A DNA stretch of 40,840 bases from Inquilinus limosus (GTDB lineage: Bacteria; Pseudomonadota; Alphaproteobacteria; DSM-16000; Inquilinaceae). Positions 18,232 to 27,383 of this stretch are shown here, piece after piece. The DNA lies in assembly GCF_002195995.1 (NCBI RefSeq), contig NZ_NHON01000041.1, forward strand, positions 10,375 through 51,214, read 5' to 3'. A program made the translations under genes and the position numbers. The first letter of the stretch is position 1; every line of letters starts with the position of its first letter. The notes under the pieces are model-generated. The model was not told where the DNA came from. It searched no databases and saw only the letters and a program-made list of their open reading frames with translations.

Positions 18232-19256
18232 GCCTTCGGTCCCCACGGGCCGCCCTCGGGCGCCGGGGCGCCGGGATCGGCGGGCGGCCGCCGCGGCGGG
18301 ACGGCCGGCGGCGCCCCGCCGTCCGGCCTCGAGCCGGAGGGGCCGAACGCCTCACGCGCGATCTCGGCGATGCCGCCGATGGCGCCGATCACGTTCGACG
18401 CCTCGAGCGGCATGAACAGCACCTTCTGGTTCGGCGCACTGGCGATCGCCTTCAGCGAATCGACATATTTGGTGGCGACGAAGTAGTTGATCGCCTGGAC
18501 GCTGCCGGACGCGATGGCTTCGCTGACCGCCGTGGTGGCCTTGGCCTCGGCCTCGGCCGAGCGCTCGCGCGCCTCGGCATCGCGGAAGGCCGCCTCGCGC
18601 CGGCCCTCGGCCTCCAGGATCGCCGCCTGCTTCATGCCTTCGGCGCGCAGGATCTGCGCCTGCCGGGTGCCTTCGGCCTCCAGGATGGTGGCGCGGCGGT
18701 CGCGCTCGGCCTTCATCTGCCGGCCCATGCTGTCGACCAGGTCGCGCGGCGGGGTGATGTCGCGGATCTCGATGCGCGTGACCTTGACGCCCCAGGGTTC
18801 GGTGGCGTCGTCCACCACCTTCATCAGCCGGGCATTGATCTGGTCGCGGTTGGACAGCAGCTCGTCCAGGTCCATCGAGCCCATGACCGTGCGGATGTTG
18901 GTCATGGTCAGGTTGATGATCGCGGTTTCGAGGTTGCCGACCTCATAGGCCGCCTTCGCCGCGTCCAGCACCTGGTAGAAGATCACGCCGTCGACCGTCA
19001 CCATGGCGTTGTCCTTGGTGATGATCTCCTGCTGCGGCACCTCCAGCACCGTTTCCATCATCGACAGCTTGGCGCCGATCTGGTCGACGAAGGGGACGAT
19101 CAGGTTCAGGCCGGGGCGCAGGGTGCGGGTGTAGCGGCCGAACCGCTCCACCGTCCATTCGCGGCCCTGGGGCACCGATTTGACGCCCATGAAGATGACC
19201 AGGATCGCCAGGACCAGGATGGCCAGGACGACGATCGCGAACGGGGAAATCGGCAT
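18228..19256 (-). CDS. Slipin/stomatin-like SPFH protein, QmcA type
   Basis: This 342-residue protein has an N-terminal membrane anchor at 5-24, an SPFH/band 7 domain at about 25-195 ([56 protein letters not shown]), and a long Ala/Glu/Arg coiled coil at about 195-250. The Pro/Gly-rich tail after 300 is low-complexity. Such proteins oligomerise into membrane microdomain scaffolds, often with FtsH-type proteases. It is coupled to nfeD. Upstream, between it and nadK, lies a 144-base palindromic element, so a promoter in the 110 bases between the element and the ATG is likely. Confidence 0.92.
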   Translation of the reverse strand: MPISPFAIVVLAILVLAILVIFMGVKSVPQGREWTVERFGRYTRTLRPGLNLIVPFVDQIGAKLSMMETVLEVPQQEIITKDNAMVTVDGVIFYQVLDAAKAAYEVGNLETAIINLTMTNIRTVMGSMDLDELLSNRDQINARLMKVVDDATEPWGVKVTRIEIRDITPPRDLVDSMGRQMKAERDRRATILEAEGTRQAQILRAEGMKQAAILEAEGRREAAFRDAEARERSAEAEAKATTAVSEAIASGSVQAINYFVATKYVDSLKAIASAPNQKVLFMPLEASNVIGAIGGIAEIAREAFGPSGSRPDGGAPPAVPPRRPPADPGAPAPEGGPWGPKA

Positions 19257-19367
19257 GATGGGCTTCCGTTCCTCTTGGCGCGGCCACAGTGTGCCATAGC
19301 GGCCACAGGGCCGGCCGGATTATTTCACCGGAACTTTGTGGCGGAATCTCAGCCGACTTCAGCGGTC

Positions 19368-19511
19368 AGAGGGCGTCGCGAAACTCGCTCCGGCGAGTCA
19401 GCTGGCGTGGTTTTCGAGAACCGGCGCGCAGCGGACGTTCAAGTCCGTGAGCACCGGAAGCGCTGAAAACCGCGTCAGATGGCCGTCGGAGCGAGTTTCG
19501 CGATGCCCTCT
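19368..19511 (-). repeat. 144-base palindromic element, copy 1, starting in the nadK stop codon
   Basis: Read in the nadK direction the element starts AGAGGGCATCGCGAAACTC and ends GAGTTTCGCGACGCCCTCT, giving terminal inverted repeats of about 24 bases with one mismatch. The interior is an imperfect palindrome: the arms share GAAACTCG, CGGTTTTC/GAAAACC and CGGAC/GTCCG. The nadK TAG is at 19512-19510, so the last two bases of the stop belong to the element. A second copy is at 40523-40665. There is no coding sequence of its own. Confidence 0.85.
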
Positions 19512-20298
19512 ACGGCTCGAACTGTTCCTTCAGGATTCTCTCCTCCAGCGTCTTGCCGGGGTCGAACAGCAGATTCAGCGACACGGTCCGGTCCTCGGCG
19601 ATCTCGACCCGGGCGACGTCGCGCACCTCGGTCGAATCGGCGACGGCGCTGACCGGGCGCTTCGGCAGCTCCAGCATGTCGAGCACGATCTTCGCCCGGT
19701 GCGGCAGCAGGGCGCCGCGCCAGCGCCGCGGCCGGAACGCGCTGATCGGCGTCAGCGCCAGGATGCCGGCGCCGAGCGGGATGATCGGGCCGTGCGCCGA
19801 CAGGTTGTAGGCGGTGCTGCCGGCCGGGGTCGACACGATCGCCCCGTCGCAGGTCAGCTCCGGCATGCGCACGATGCCGTCAACCGTGATTCGCAGCTTC
19901 GCCGTCTGCCGGGTCTGGCGCAGCACCGACACCTCGTTGATGCCCAGCGCCTCGTGCACCGTGCCGTCGACCGTGGTCGCCCGCATCCGCAGCGGGTGCA
20001 GGATCACGGTGCGCGCCGCCGCCACCCGGCCCCCCAGGTCCTCTTCCTGGAAATCGTTCAGCAGGAAGCCGACCGAGCCGCAATTCATGCCGTAGATCGG
20101 CCGTTTCCGCTCGACGCAGCGGTGCAGCGTCTCCAGCAGGAAGCCGTCGCCGCCCAGGGCCACGATCACGTCGGCCTGGTCCGGGGAATGCTGCCCCCAA
20201 CGGGCGACGAGCCGGGCCTGGGCCGCCAGGGCCTCGGCGGTGTCGGCGGCGAGAATCGCCATGCGGGGCGAGGCCGGGGCGGAGGAGGCGGAGGTCAT
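19510..20298 (-). CDS. nadK: NAD kinase
   Basis: This 262-residue enzyme phosphorylates NAD to NADP with ATP. The GGDG motif is at 49-52 ([12 protein letters not shown]), followed by [12 protein letters not shown] and the second conserved region [22 protein letters not shown]. It ends in [19 protein letters not shown], the usual NadK terminus, so the protein is intact although its stop codon overlaps the palindromic element. The start is ATG 20298; an internal ATG at 20262 (MAILAADT) would also give a good N-terminus. No clear ribosome site precedes either. Confidence 0.93.
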   Translation of the reverse strand: MTSASSAPASPRMAILAADTAEALAAQARLVARWGQHSPDQADVIVALGGDGFLLETLHRCVERKRPIYGMNCGSVGFLLNDFQEEDLGGRVAAARTVILHPLRMRATTVDGTVHEALGINEVSVLRQTRQTAKLRITVDGIVRMPELTCDGAIVSTPAGSTAYNLSAHGPIIPLGAGILALTPISAFRPRRWRGALLPHRAKIVLDMLELPKRPVSAVADSTEVRDVARVEIAEDRTVSLNLLFDPGKTLEERILKEQFEP

Positions 20299-20340
20299 GG
20301 CCGGCGACTGTAGCCGAAGGGGAGCCCTGGTCTACCCCGT

Positions 20341-20382
20341 CCGTGAACACCTGTGAAAGAGCCGTTCACGGTCGTTTCACGG
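20341..20382. promoter_or_regulatory. Inverted-repeat cluster in the nadK upstream region
   Basis: CCGTGAAC at 20341-20348 and GTTCACGG at 20364-20371 form a perfect eight-base inverted repeat with a 15-base spacer. A third half-like site, TTTCACGG, follows at 20375-20382. The position between nadK and the small gene at 20439 suggests an operator or a promoter-linked hairpin; no regulator is identified. Confidence 0.35.
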
Positions 20383-20438
20383 TGGAAGGGAGAGAGTGAC
20401 GGCGTCATCGACGAAAAAAGCCGAGAAGGAGGTAGGGG

Positions 20439-20570
20439 ATGATGGTCCCGGCTTTGGTGGGAACGTTCGTGACGCTCGCCGTGCTGCTGTCGCGCTGCGG
20501 CCTGCATTTCGCGGTGGTGACGGCCGGCACGGCGGTGTCGGGCACGATCCTGATGCTGACGCTGTCGTGA
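20439..20570 (+). CDS. 43-residue hydrophobic small protein
   Basis: The frame starts ATGATG at 20439 and stops TGA at 20568-20570, giving MMVPALVGTFVTLAVLLSRC followed by a second hydrophobic stretch ending LMLTLS. It is preceded by AAGGAGG six bases from the ATG, the strongest ribosome site seen in the window. The protein would have two short membrane helices (about 4-19 and 22-41) separated by a Ser-Arg-Cys-Gly turn. No family is recognised. It ends one base before the convergent moaA stop. Membrane small proteins of this size often modulate larger membrane proteins, but nothing here says which. Confidence 0.6.
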   Translation: MMVPALVGTFVTLAVLLSRCGLHFAVVTAGTAVSGTILMLTLS

Positions 20571-20571
20571 G

Positions 20572-21621
20572 TCAGCCGCCGGTCACGCTCATGTGCCGCG
20601 CCACGGCGGGCTGCATGTGGCGCCGGTCGATGAAGAAGTCGTGCCCCTTGGGCTTGCGCAGGATGGCCTCGCGAATCGCGGCCTCCAGCGCGGCATCGGA
20701 CCGGTCGCTGCGCAGCGGCGTCCGCAGATCCGCGGCGTCGTCCTGGCCCAGGCACATGTAGAGGGTGCCGGTGCAGGTCAGCCGCACCCGGTTGCAGCTT
20801 TCGCAGAAATTATGGGTGAGCGGGGTGATGAAGCCGAGCCTTCCGCCCGTCTCCTCCACCCGGACATAGCGCGCCGGCCCGCCGGTGGCGTAGTCGGTCT
20901 CGGTCAGCGTCCAGCGTCGGGCGAGGTCGGCCCGCACCTGCGACAGCGGCAGGTACTGGTCCAGCCGGTCCTCGCCGCCGATGTCGCCCATCGGCATGAC
21001 CTCGATCAGCGTCAGGTCGTGGCCGTTCTCGCCGCACCAGCGGATCAGCGAATCGAACTCGTCGTCATTGACGCCCTTCAGCGCCACGGCGTTGATCTTG
21101 ATCTTGATGCCGGCGGCCTTGGCGGCGGCGATGCCGTCCATCACCTTGTCGAACTTGCCCCAGCGGGTGATGGCCAGGAACTTGGCCGGGTCCAGCGTGT
21201 CCAGGCTGACATTGATCCGGCGCACGCCGCAGGCGGCCAGGTCCTCGGCATGCCGGGCCAGCTGGCTGCCATTGGTGGTCAGCGTCAGCTCTTCCAGCGC
21301 GCCGGTGCCGAGATGCCGCGACAGGCTGCGGATCAGCGTCATCACGTCGCGCCGCACCAGCGGCTCGCCGCCAGTCAGGCGCAGCTTGCCGACGCCGTAG
21401 CGCACGAAGGCGCTGCACAGCCGGTCCAGCTCCTCCAGCGTCAGCAGCTCCGCCTTCGGCAGGAAGGTCATCTCCTCCGCCATGCAGTAGACGCAGCGGA
21501 AGTCGCAGCGATCGGTCACCGAGACGCGCAGATACTTGATGGCGCGACCGAACGGATCTACCAGCGGGGCGCTGGAAGACGGCGATGGATCGATCTTGGG
21601 CGTCGGCAGCTGGATCGTCAT
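20572..21621 (-). CDS. moaA: GTP 3',8-cyclase MoaA
   Basis: This 349-residue radical SAM enzyme catalyses the first step of molybdenum cofactor synthesis, converting GTP to 3',8-cyclo-GTP. The N-terminal cluster motif CDFRCVYC supplies Cys39, Cys43 and Cys46. The SAM-binding GGEPLVR segment follows, and the C-terminal second cluster is [13 protein letters not shown]. The chain ends in GG, the flexible tail characteristic of MoaA. The ATG at 21621 begins MTIQLPTPK; longer frames upstream are non-homologous. No ribosome site is obvious. MobA is encoded 1.8 kb away on the other strand. Confidence 0.96.
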   Translation of the reverse strand: MTIQLPTPKIDPSPSSSAPLVDPFGRAIKYLRVSVTDRCDFRCVYCMAEEMTFLPKAELLTLEELDRLCSAFVRYGVGKLRLTGGEPLVRRDVMTLIRSLSRHLGTGALEELTLTTNGSQLARHAEDLAACGVRRINVSLDTLDPAKFLAITRWGKFDKVMDGIAAAKAAGIKIKINAVALKGVNDDEFDSLIRWCGENGHDLTLIEVMPMGDIGGEDRLDQYLPLSQVRADLARRWTLTETDYATGGPARYVRVEETGGRLGFITPLTHNFCESCNRVRLTCTGTLYMCLGQDDAADLRTPLRSDRSDAALEAAIREAILRKPKGHDFFIDRRHMQPAVARHMSVTGG

Positions 21622-21717
21622 ATACGGCAATATAGTGCGCCCCCTCGCCGAACGCGATAGGCCGCCCATGGCGGAGCGCGTATGCTTTTCCGCGATGTGG
21701 AAAGACAGTGGGGACCG

Positions 21718-22416
21718 ATGATCCACAGGCTGATCGGCGTGCTGCTGCTGGTGGCCGGCGCGTTCATGGTGTTCGGCGCGGTCACCGATGCGTGGGATCG
21801 CGAGCAGTGGCGTCAGGATGCGGTCTGGCTCCAGGGCGTGGTGCTGCCGCCCGGGGCCGGGGACCGGTCGACGCCGGCGCTGGCCGCGGCGAAGACCGTG
21901 GTGCGCCTGGGCACGCTGCGCGCGATCTACGCCGCCGTCGACACCGGCCTCGCGACGGCCCCGCAGCCGGGCCAGCGCGTGGCCGTCCTGATCGATCCCG
22001 ACCGGCAGGACCAGGCCGTGCTCAACGATCCCCTGGCGATCTGGGGCAACCAGATGATCGCCGGCGGTGTCGGGGCGATCATGGCGCTCGTCGGACTCGG
22101 CATGATGCGCGGCCGGTCCCGCCGCCCGGCGGCGACGGGCGATGCGGCGGCGGCGCTCACCTCCGTGATGCGCCAGGTCGCGGCCCGGCGGGCGGAGGCC
22201 CGATCCATATCACGGCCGACGAGGACGCCTCCCGCCCGGTCGCGGGCTGCATCAGGCGCCGTGATCCAGCGCATGCGCGACAGCCCGGTGACCGTGCAAC
22301 GGGCCGGCGGCCCGGCCGTGACCCGCACCATCGAGCGGCCGAGCGGCATTCTCCCGATCCTGATCTTCGTCGTCGTGGTGCTGGCCCTGGCCGCCTATCT
22401 GGTCGCCGGCGCTTAG
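21718..22416 (+). CDS. Membrane protein of unknown function (DUF3592-like)
   Basis: This 232-residue protein has an N-terminal helix at about 4-22 ([17 protein letters not shown]), a soluble stretch with [20 protein letters not shown], a second helix at about 100-120 and a third at the extreme C-terminus ([22 protein letters not shown]). The middle of the second half is Arg/Ala-rich and probably disordered. The helix, roughly 75-residue soluble domain, helix arrangement resembles DUF3592 proteins; I am not certain of the family. The start could be ATG 21718 (after GGGGACC) or ATG 21682. It is divergent from moaA and converges on a TonB-family gene 11 bases away. Confidence 0.7.
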   Translation: MIHRLIGVLLLVAGAFMVFGAVTDAWDREQWRQDAVWLQGVVLPPGAGDRSTPALAAAKTVVRLGTLRAIYAAVDTGLATAPQPGQRVAVLIDPDRQDQAVLNDPLAIWGNQMIAGGVGAIMALVGLGMMRGRSRRPAATGDAAAALTSVMRQVAARRAEARSISRPTRTPPARSRAASGAVIQRMRDSPVTVQRAGGPAVTRTIERPSGILPILIFVVVVLALAAYLVAGA

Positions 22417-22427
22417 ACTCCGGCCGC

Positions 22428-23327
22428 CTATTGCTGGGGAAAGGCCCGGCCCTGCAGCCGCAGATGTTCCAGGCGGATCGGCGGCGGCGGCAGGGGCGAC
22501 AAGGCCAGGACCCGCTGCAGCGCTTGCCGGTCGACGTCCGGCTCCCCCGTCGATTGCGTCACCGTGGCGGAGCTGATGGTGCCGTCCAGCTCGATCGTGA
22601 CGACGATGGTGAAGGGGGCCACGCCCGGGAGCTTCCCCGTCAGCTGCCAGCGCATGCGGCCGTTCAGCATGGCGCCGTAGTCGGCCAGGCGCTGCGTGAA
22701 TGCCGCCTCGGAGATCGGCTGCGCTTCGTCCCCGCGCTGCTGGCCGGCGTCCGGCGCCGGCTCGATCGGCGCGGGAATCATCGTTGCGGCGTCGCTGTCG
22801 GAGGTCAGGATCTCGAATGGCAGGCCAAACCGTGCCTGTCCGTCGCTGCCGGCCGCCGCGGCCTCCCCGCCGGGCGGCGGCGGGGGCTTGTCGATCTCCG
22901 ATGGCCTGTCCGCGTCGGCGAGGGGGCTCTGCCCGACGCTGAAGGGCGAAATCCAGCCGGCCTCGGCCGGCCTCGGGGCCACCGCCGGGCCGGCGGCATC
23001 CTGCCGTGGTTCGGGCCGACCGGCCGCCCGGGCGGCGTCGATGGATGCCGCGTCGCTGGATGTCACTGCCGGCGCTGGATCGTCCTCGGCCACGGCCCGC
23101 GCCGATGGGTCGTCCTGCAGGGGCTGGGCGGGCGGTTCCGTCGGTGGGTCGTCCAGCCGGACGAGATCGACGGAGATCGGCGGCGTCGCGGCGGGAAGGC
23201 TGCACCGGTATGGCAGCAGCGCGAGGATGGCAACGGCATGGATGGCCACGGAAGCGGCAAGGGAGAAGCCGCCGATGCGAGGACGCGACACATCGGGCCG
23301 ATCTTGCCGCTTCACGGATTGCCCCAC
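22428..23327 (-). CDS. TonB-family C-terminal domain protein, stand-alone
   Basis: This 299-residue protein has an N-terminal membrane anchor at about 20-40 ([20 protein letters not shown]), a long Pro/Asp/Ala-rich periplasmic region to about 200, and a C-terminal TonB-like domain ([36 protein letters not shown]). TonB proteins carry proton-motive energy from ExbB/ExbD to outer-membrane receptors; TolA-like or purely structural roles are also possible. No exbB/exbD or receptor gene is adjacent, unlike the second TonB gene at 24071. Translation would start at GTG 23327, without a clear ribosome site. Confidence 0.75.
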   Translation of the reverse strand: MGQSVKRQDRPDVSRPRIGGFSLAASVAIHAVAILALLPYRCSLPAATPPISVDLVRLDDPPTEPPAQPLQDDPSARAVAEDDPAPAVTSSDAASIDAARAAGRPEPRQDAAGPAVAPRPAEAGWISPFSVGQSPLADADRPSEIDKPPPPPGGEAAAAGSDGQARFGLPFEILTSDSDAATMIPAPIEPAPDAGQQRGDEAQPISEAAFTQRLADYGAMLNGRMRWQLTGKLPGVAPFTIVVTIELDGTISSATVTQSTGEPDVDRQALQRVLALSPLPPPPIRLEHLRLQGRAFPQQ

Positions 23328-23398
23328 GCCGGAGATGCATCAATATGGCGCATCCTTCAGCGCAAGGCAGGTCTCCTGGTGAAAGGACTCGATCGGTG

Positions 23399-24028
23399 AT
23401 GGCAGCGGACGCCGCGCTCGGCGTGATCCTGGCCGGCGGCCTGGCCCGGCGCATGGGCGGCGGCGACAAGGCGCTGCGGCTGATCGGCGGCGTCACGCTG
23501 CTCGACCGGGTGATCGCCCGGGCGGCGCCGCAGGTGTCGGGGCTGTGGCTCAATGCCAATGGCGACCCGGCCCGCTTCGCGCGCTGGGGCCTGCCGGTGG
23601 TGCCGGATGACGTGCCCGGCGCGCCGGGGCCGCTGGCCGGAATCCTGGCGGCCCTGGACTGGGCGGCCGCGACCCGGCCGGAGGTCGATTTCGTCGCCAG
23701 CTTTCCCTGCGACGCGCCCTTCATCCCGCGCGACCTGGTGGCGCGGCTGGCGGCGGCGCGCCGCGAGGAGGGGGCGCAGATCGCCGTCGCCGCCTCGGGC
23801 GGCCGGATCCATCCGGTGGCGGCGCTCTGGCCGGTGGCGCTGCGCCACGACCTGCGACGGGCGCTGGTCGAGGAGGGGATCCGCAAGGTCGAGCGCTGGG
23901 CCGGCCGTCATGGCTTTGCCGTCGCCGATTTCGCCGGCGACCCGGTCGATCCGTTCCTCAACGGCAACACGCCGGAGGATCTGCAGGAGGCCGAGCGGCT
24001 GCTGGCCGCCCATCCGGAGCTGGCCTGA
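23399..24028 (+). CDS. mobA: Molybdenum cofactor guanylyltransferase MobA
   Basis: This 209-residue nucleotidyltransferase joins GMP from GTP to molybdopterin-Mo, giving the MGD form of the cofactor. The N-terminal signature [17 protein letters not shown] is at about 10-26, followed by NANGD, the PLAGILAAL segment and FPCDAPFIP, which carries the metal-binding aspartate. The C-terminal [17 protein letters not shown] is typical. ATG 23399 is chosen because the glycine-rich loop begins ten residues later; an in-frame GTG lies immediately before it. It is divergent from the TonB-family gene and converges on tonB. Confidence 0.93.
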   Translation: MAADAALGVILAGGLARRMGGGDKALRLIGGVTLLDRVIARAAPQVSGLWLNANGDPARFARWGLPVVPDDVPGAPGPLAGILAALDWAAATRPEVDFVASFPCDAPFIPRDLVARLAAARREEGAQIAVAASGGRIHPVAALWPVALRHDLRRALVEEGIRKVERWAGRHGFAVADFAGDPVDPFLNGNTPEDLQEAERLLAAHPELA

Positions 24029-24052
24029 CGGCCGCCGGGCCGCGGCGGCGGC
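24029..24052. terminator. GC-rich hairpin between convergent mobA and tonB
   Basis: GGCCGCCG and CGGCGGCC form an eight-pair stem with an eight-base loop directly after the mobA stop and 19 bases after the tonB stop. It has no T-run on either strand. Its location suits a shared terminator for both genes. Confidence 0.4.
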
Positions 24053-24070
24053 CAGCGCGCGGTGAAGCCG

Positions 24071-24972
24071 CTAGCGCGCCTCGATGACGAAAGGCGCCGT
24101 GATCTGTGTCGCAAACCCCTCGGGGGGTTCAGGGGCGGACAGGCGCCCCAACACCCGCAGCACGTTGTCGTCGACCCCCTCGCTTTGCGACGACGCGACG
24201 ATCACCGGATTCTCGATCTCGCCATCCGGGTGGAGGATGAAACGGATCGTGATGGTGGTGTTCTGTCGGACCCTGATGCCGGCCCGGTTCAGCCGCGACT
24301 GGATGTAGCGCATCAGCTTGTTCTCGTATGCGGCCTTGGCCTGCGAACTCGCCGCGGACGCTGCGGCCGGCGGCGGCGGCTCGGCGCGCGGCGGCGGCAG
24401 CGCGGCGGTCTGGGTGGGCGTCTCGACAGGCCGTTCGATCCGGCGCGGCGGCTGGCGCTGCGGGCGCCGCTCGGCCGGCGGCTTCGGCCGGACCGCCGGC
24501 GGCGGTACGATCTCCGGCTCCGCGGCCTGGACGGTCTCCGGCACCGCGGCGACCACGGCCTCGGTCTCGCCGGTCGTGGTCACCAGCTCCGGCGGCGGCT
24601 CCTCGGGTGCCGCTTCCGGCGGCTGGATCTCCGCCGTCTCGGTCTCCGGCGTCTCGGCCGGCGGGGGCGGCTCCTCGGTCACGGCCTCGACCGGCTGGTC
24701 CTGCACCGTGTCGGGCGGCACCGTCTGCACCGGTTCGGGGGGCACCGTCTCGGTCGGCGGGACAGGCTCGGCCTGCGCGGTCTCAACCGGTTCCGTCGCG
24801 TCGACCGCCTCCGAGGTCCCGGCGAAGCTGGGCATCTCGATCGCCATCGGCGTCTCGGCCGGCGTCGGTGCCGCCGACCCGGTCAGGCTGGGCAGCAGCG
24901 CCCAGACCACGCCGCCGTGAATCAGGGCGGACGCGGCATAGGCGACGCCGCGTCCCGACAGGCGCAGGCGGG

Positions 24973-24976
<4 letters not shown>
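24071..24976 (-). CDS. tonB: Energy transducer TonB of the heme operon
   Basis: This is a 301-residue TonB. The N-terminal anchor is at about 10-30 (VAYAASALIHGGVVWALLPSL). A very long Pro/Glu-rich periplasmic spacer spans about 35-200, with repeated PPPAE/EPVPPTE-like motifs and several Thr/Val-Glu-Thr repeats, then a basic PKPPAERRPQRQPPRR stretch. The C-terminal TonB domain starts near YIQSRLNRAGIRVRQNTTIT and ends PFVIEAR. It overlaps exbD by four bases (ATGA) and is the last gene of the operon. It should energise an outer-membrane heme receptor encoded elsewhere. The strong compositional bias of the spacer creates long open frames on the opposite strand. Confidence 0.88.
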
Positions 24977-25484
<508 letters not shown>

Positions 25485-25485
<1 letters not shown>

Positions 25486-26153
25486 TACTCGGCGGCCTCG
25501 CGCCGGGCGGCGGCGGCGCGCCGCGTGCCGGACAGGTGCTCGGCCATCTGGCCGATCGCGGTGATGAAGGTCTGGTTGATCCGGCGCAGATCGGTCGAGA
25601 ACTTGTTGTAGGCCATCACCGCCGGGATCGCGGCGACCAGGCCGACCGCGGTGGCGAACAGCGCCTCGGCGATGCCCGGGGCCACCACCGCCAGGCTGGT
25701 GTCCTGCGAGCTGGCGATCGAGGTGAAGCTGTTCATGATGCCCCAGACCGTGCCGAACAGTCCGACGAAGGGCGCGGCGGAACCGATCGTGGCCAGGAAC
25801 GGCAGGCCCAGCTCGCGCCGGCGCACCACCTCGCCGGCGGCGCGGCGCATGGCGCGCTCGATCCGGTCGCGGCATTCGGCTCGGCTTTCCTCATGGTCGA
25901 CCGCCCGCCACTGGGCCAGGCCGGCCTCGACGATCGGCTTGGCCGGGTCGGCCGGGATCACGTCGATCTCGTGATCGGTGTCGACGCGGCGGCGCAGCGC
26001 GGCGGCGGCGCGGCGCAGCCGGCCGATGGTGAACAGCTTGTCGATGACGATGCCCCAGCATCCGATGGAGGCCAGGACCAGCAGCGCCAGCACGCCCTGG
26101 ACGATGACGTCCGCCTGCTGCACCAGGGCGATGATCGAGAGATCGTGCGACAT
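25485..26153 (-). CDS. exbB: MotA/TolQ/ExbB proton channel protein ExbB
   Basis: This 222-residue protein has three membrane helices, at about 17-37, 117-140 and 155-180. The conserved core FLATIGSAAPFVGLFGTVWG and GIAEALFATAVGLVAAIPAV is diagnostic. The context with ExbD and TonB in a heme operon favours ExbB over TolQ. The ATG at 26153 follows AGGAGG at ideal spacing. It begins 11 bases after the preceding small exported protein. It forms the pentameric channel around an ExbD dimer. Confidence 0.93.
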
Positions 26154-26164
26154 CGGGGACCTCC

Positions 26165-26599
26165 TCAGCGCATCAGGGCGACGGGCAGGCGGGACTTCGT
26201 CTCGACCCGGTCGATGCAGTCGGCCACGGCACCGGCCTCGGTGCGGCAGTCGAGTACGTCGTTGACCAGGACCGAGCCGATGGCGTCGCAGGCCAGGCCG
26301 GAGATCTCGAAGGCCTTGACGCTGGTCTTGCGGGCCCGCAGCGGCGCCGCGTCGACCGCCAGGCGCTTGCGGATGGCGCCGTCGGTGCCGAAGAAGACGA
26401 GGTCCAGCTTGAACGACTGGTAGGCGTCGTCGCCGGTGCCGAACACCATGTTCACGGCGCAGTTCTGGCCGCGCGGCTCGAGCGTGTTGAGCTCCAGGCT
26501 GACGCCGTTCGGCGCCGTCCCGGCAGCCAGGGCCGGCGCGGCGGAAAGGGCCAGAAGCAAGGCGGAGAGCGCGGACACTGATTGGCGTCGGCTGGTCAT
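26165..26599 (-). CDS. Small exported protein of the heme operon, unknown function
   Basis: This 144-residue protein starts MTSRRQSVSALSALLLALSA and has a cleavable signal ending near APALA. The mature part is about 118 residues with four cysteines, in QNCAVNM, LACDAI, DCRTE and DCIDR, suggesting two disulphides in the periplasm. Repeated beta-type segments (YQSFKLDLVFFG) suggest a small beta-sandwich. I do not recognise a named family. Its position between hmuV and exbB, with eight-base and 11-base spacings and a GAGGA ribosome site, makes it an integral member of the heme-uptake operon. Confidence 0.8.
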   Translation of the reverse strand: MTSRRQSVSALSALLLALSAAPALAAGTAPNGVSLELNTLEPRGQNCAVNMVFGTGDDAYQSFKLDLVFFGTDGAIRKRLAVDAAPLRARKTSVKAFEISGLACDAIGSVLVNDVLDCRTEAGAVADCIDRVETKSRLPVALMR

Positions 26600-26606
26600 G
26601 ATGTCC

Positions 26607-27383
26607 TCAAAGCGGAACAAGGTAGGGCCTGTCGGAATGCGGGTTGGGAACGATCTCGACCGGGCAGCCGAACACGGCCTCCACGGTCGCGGCGGTCAGC
26701 ACCTCGGCCGGCGGGCCGGCGGCGAAGACCCGGCCGCGGCGCAGCAGCACGATGTCATCGGCGAAGCGGGCGGCCTGGTTCAAATCGTGCAGGATGGCCA
26801 GCACGCCGGTGCCGGCATCGGCCAGGGCGCGGGCGACGCGAAGCACCGCGGATTGATGCGCCAGGTCCAGGCTGGCGGTCGGCTCGTCCAGCAGCAGATA
26901 GGTCGGCGCGCCGGCGGCTCCGTGGATCTGGGCCAGCGCCCGGGCGAACTGGACCCGCTGCTGCTCACCCCCTGAGAGGGTCGGATAGGAGCGGCCGGCC
27001 AGCACCGTCACGTCGGCCGCATCCATGGCCGCGTCGACGGCCCGGCGGTCGGCGGCGGCATCGGCGACGCCGCGATGCGGGCCGCGGCCCAGCGCCACCA
27101 CCTCGCGGGCGGTCAGCGGGAAGTCCAGCGTCACCTGCTGCGGCAGCACCGCCCGGCGCCGGGCCAGCGCTACCAGGTCCCAGGCCGCGATCGGCGTGCC
27201 GTCGAGCGTGATTCGGCCGGACGCCGGCGCGATTTCGCCGCACAGGCAGCGCAGCAGCGTCGACTTGCCGGCGCCGTTCGGGCCGATCACGGCGGTGAGG
27301 CGGCCGGGCGCCACGGCGAGATCGATGCCGTCCAGCAGCGGCGTGCGGCCGATGCGGTAGGCGAGGGCTTCGGCCCGGATCAC
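26607..27383 (-). CDS. hmuV: Heme ABC transporter ATP-binding protein
   Basis: This 258-residue ATPase powers heme import through HmuU. Walker A (GPNGAGKS) is at 34-41, the Q-loop at about 82 (LPQQ), the signature LSGGE at 136-140 and Walker B (YLLLDE) at 162-167, followed by HDLNQA. The C-terminal EAVFGCPVEIVPNPHSDRPYLVP is typical of HmuV. It overlaps the permease gene by four bases and lies eight bases before the small exported protein. The family is shared with vitamin B12 and siderophore importers; HmuS and HemP in the operon decide for heme. Confidence 0.92.
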   Translation of the reverse strand: MIRAEALAYRIGRTPLLDGIDLAVAPGRLTAVIGPNGAGKSTLLRCLCGEIAPASGRITLDGTPIAAWDLVALARRRAVLPQQVTLDFPLTAREVVALGRGPHRGVADAAADRRAVDAAMDAADVTVLAGRSYPTLSGGEQQRVQFARALAQIHGAAGAPTYLLLDEPTASLDLAHQSAVLRVARALADAGTGVLAILHDLNQAARFADDIVLLRRGRVFAAGPPAEVLTAATVEAVFGCPVEIVPNPHSDRPYLVPL

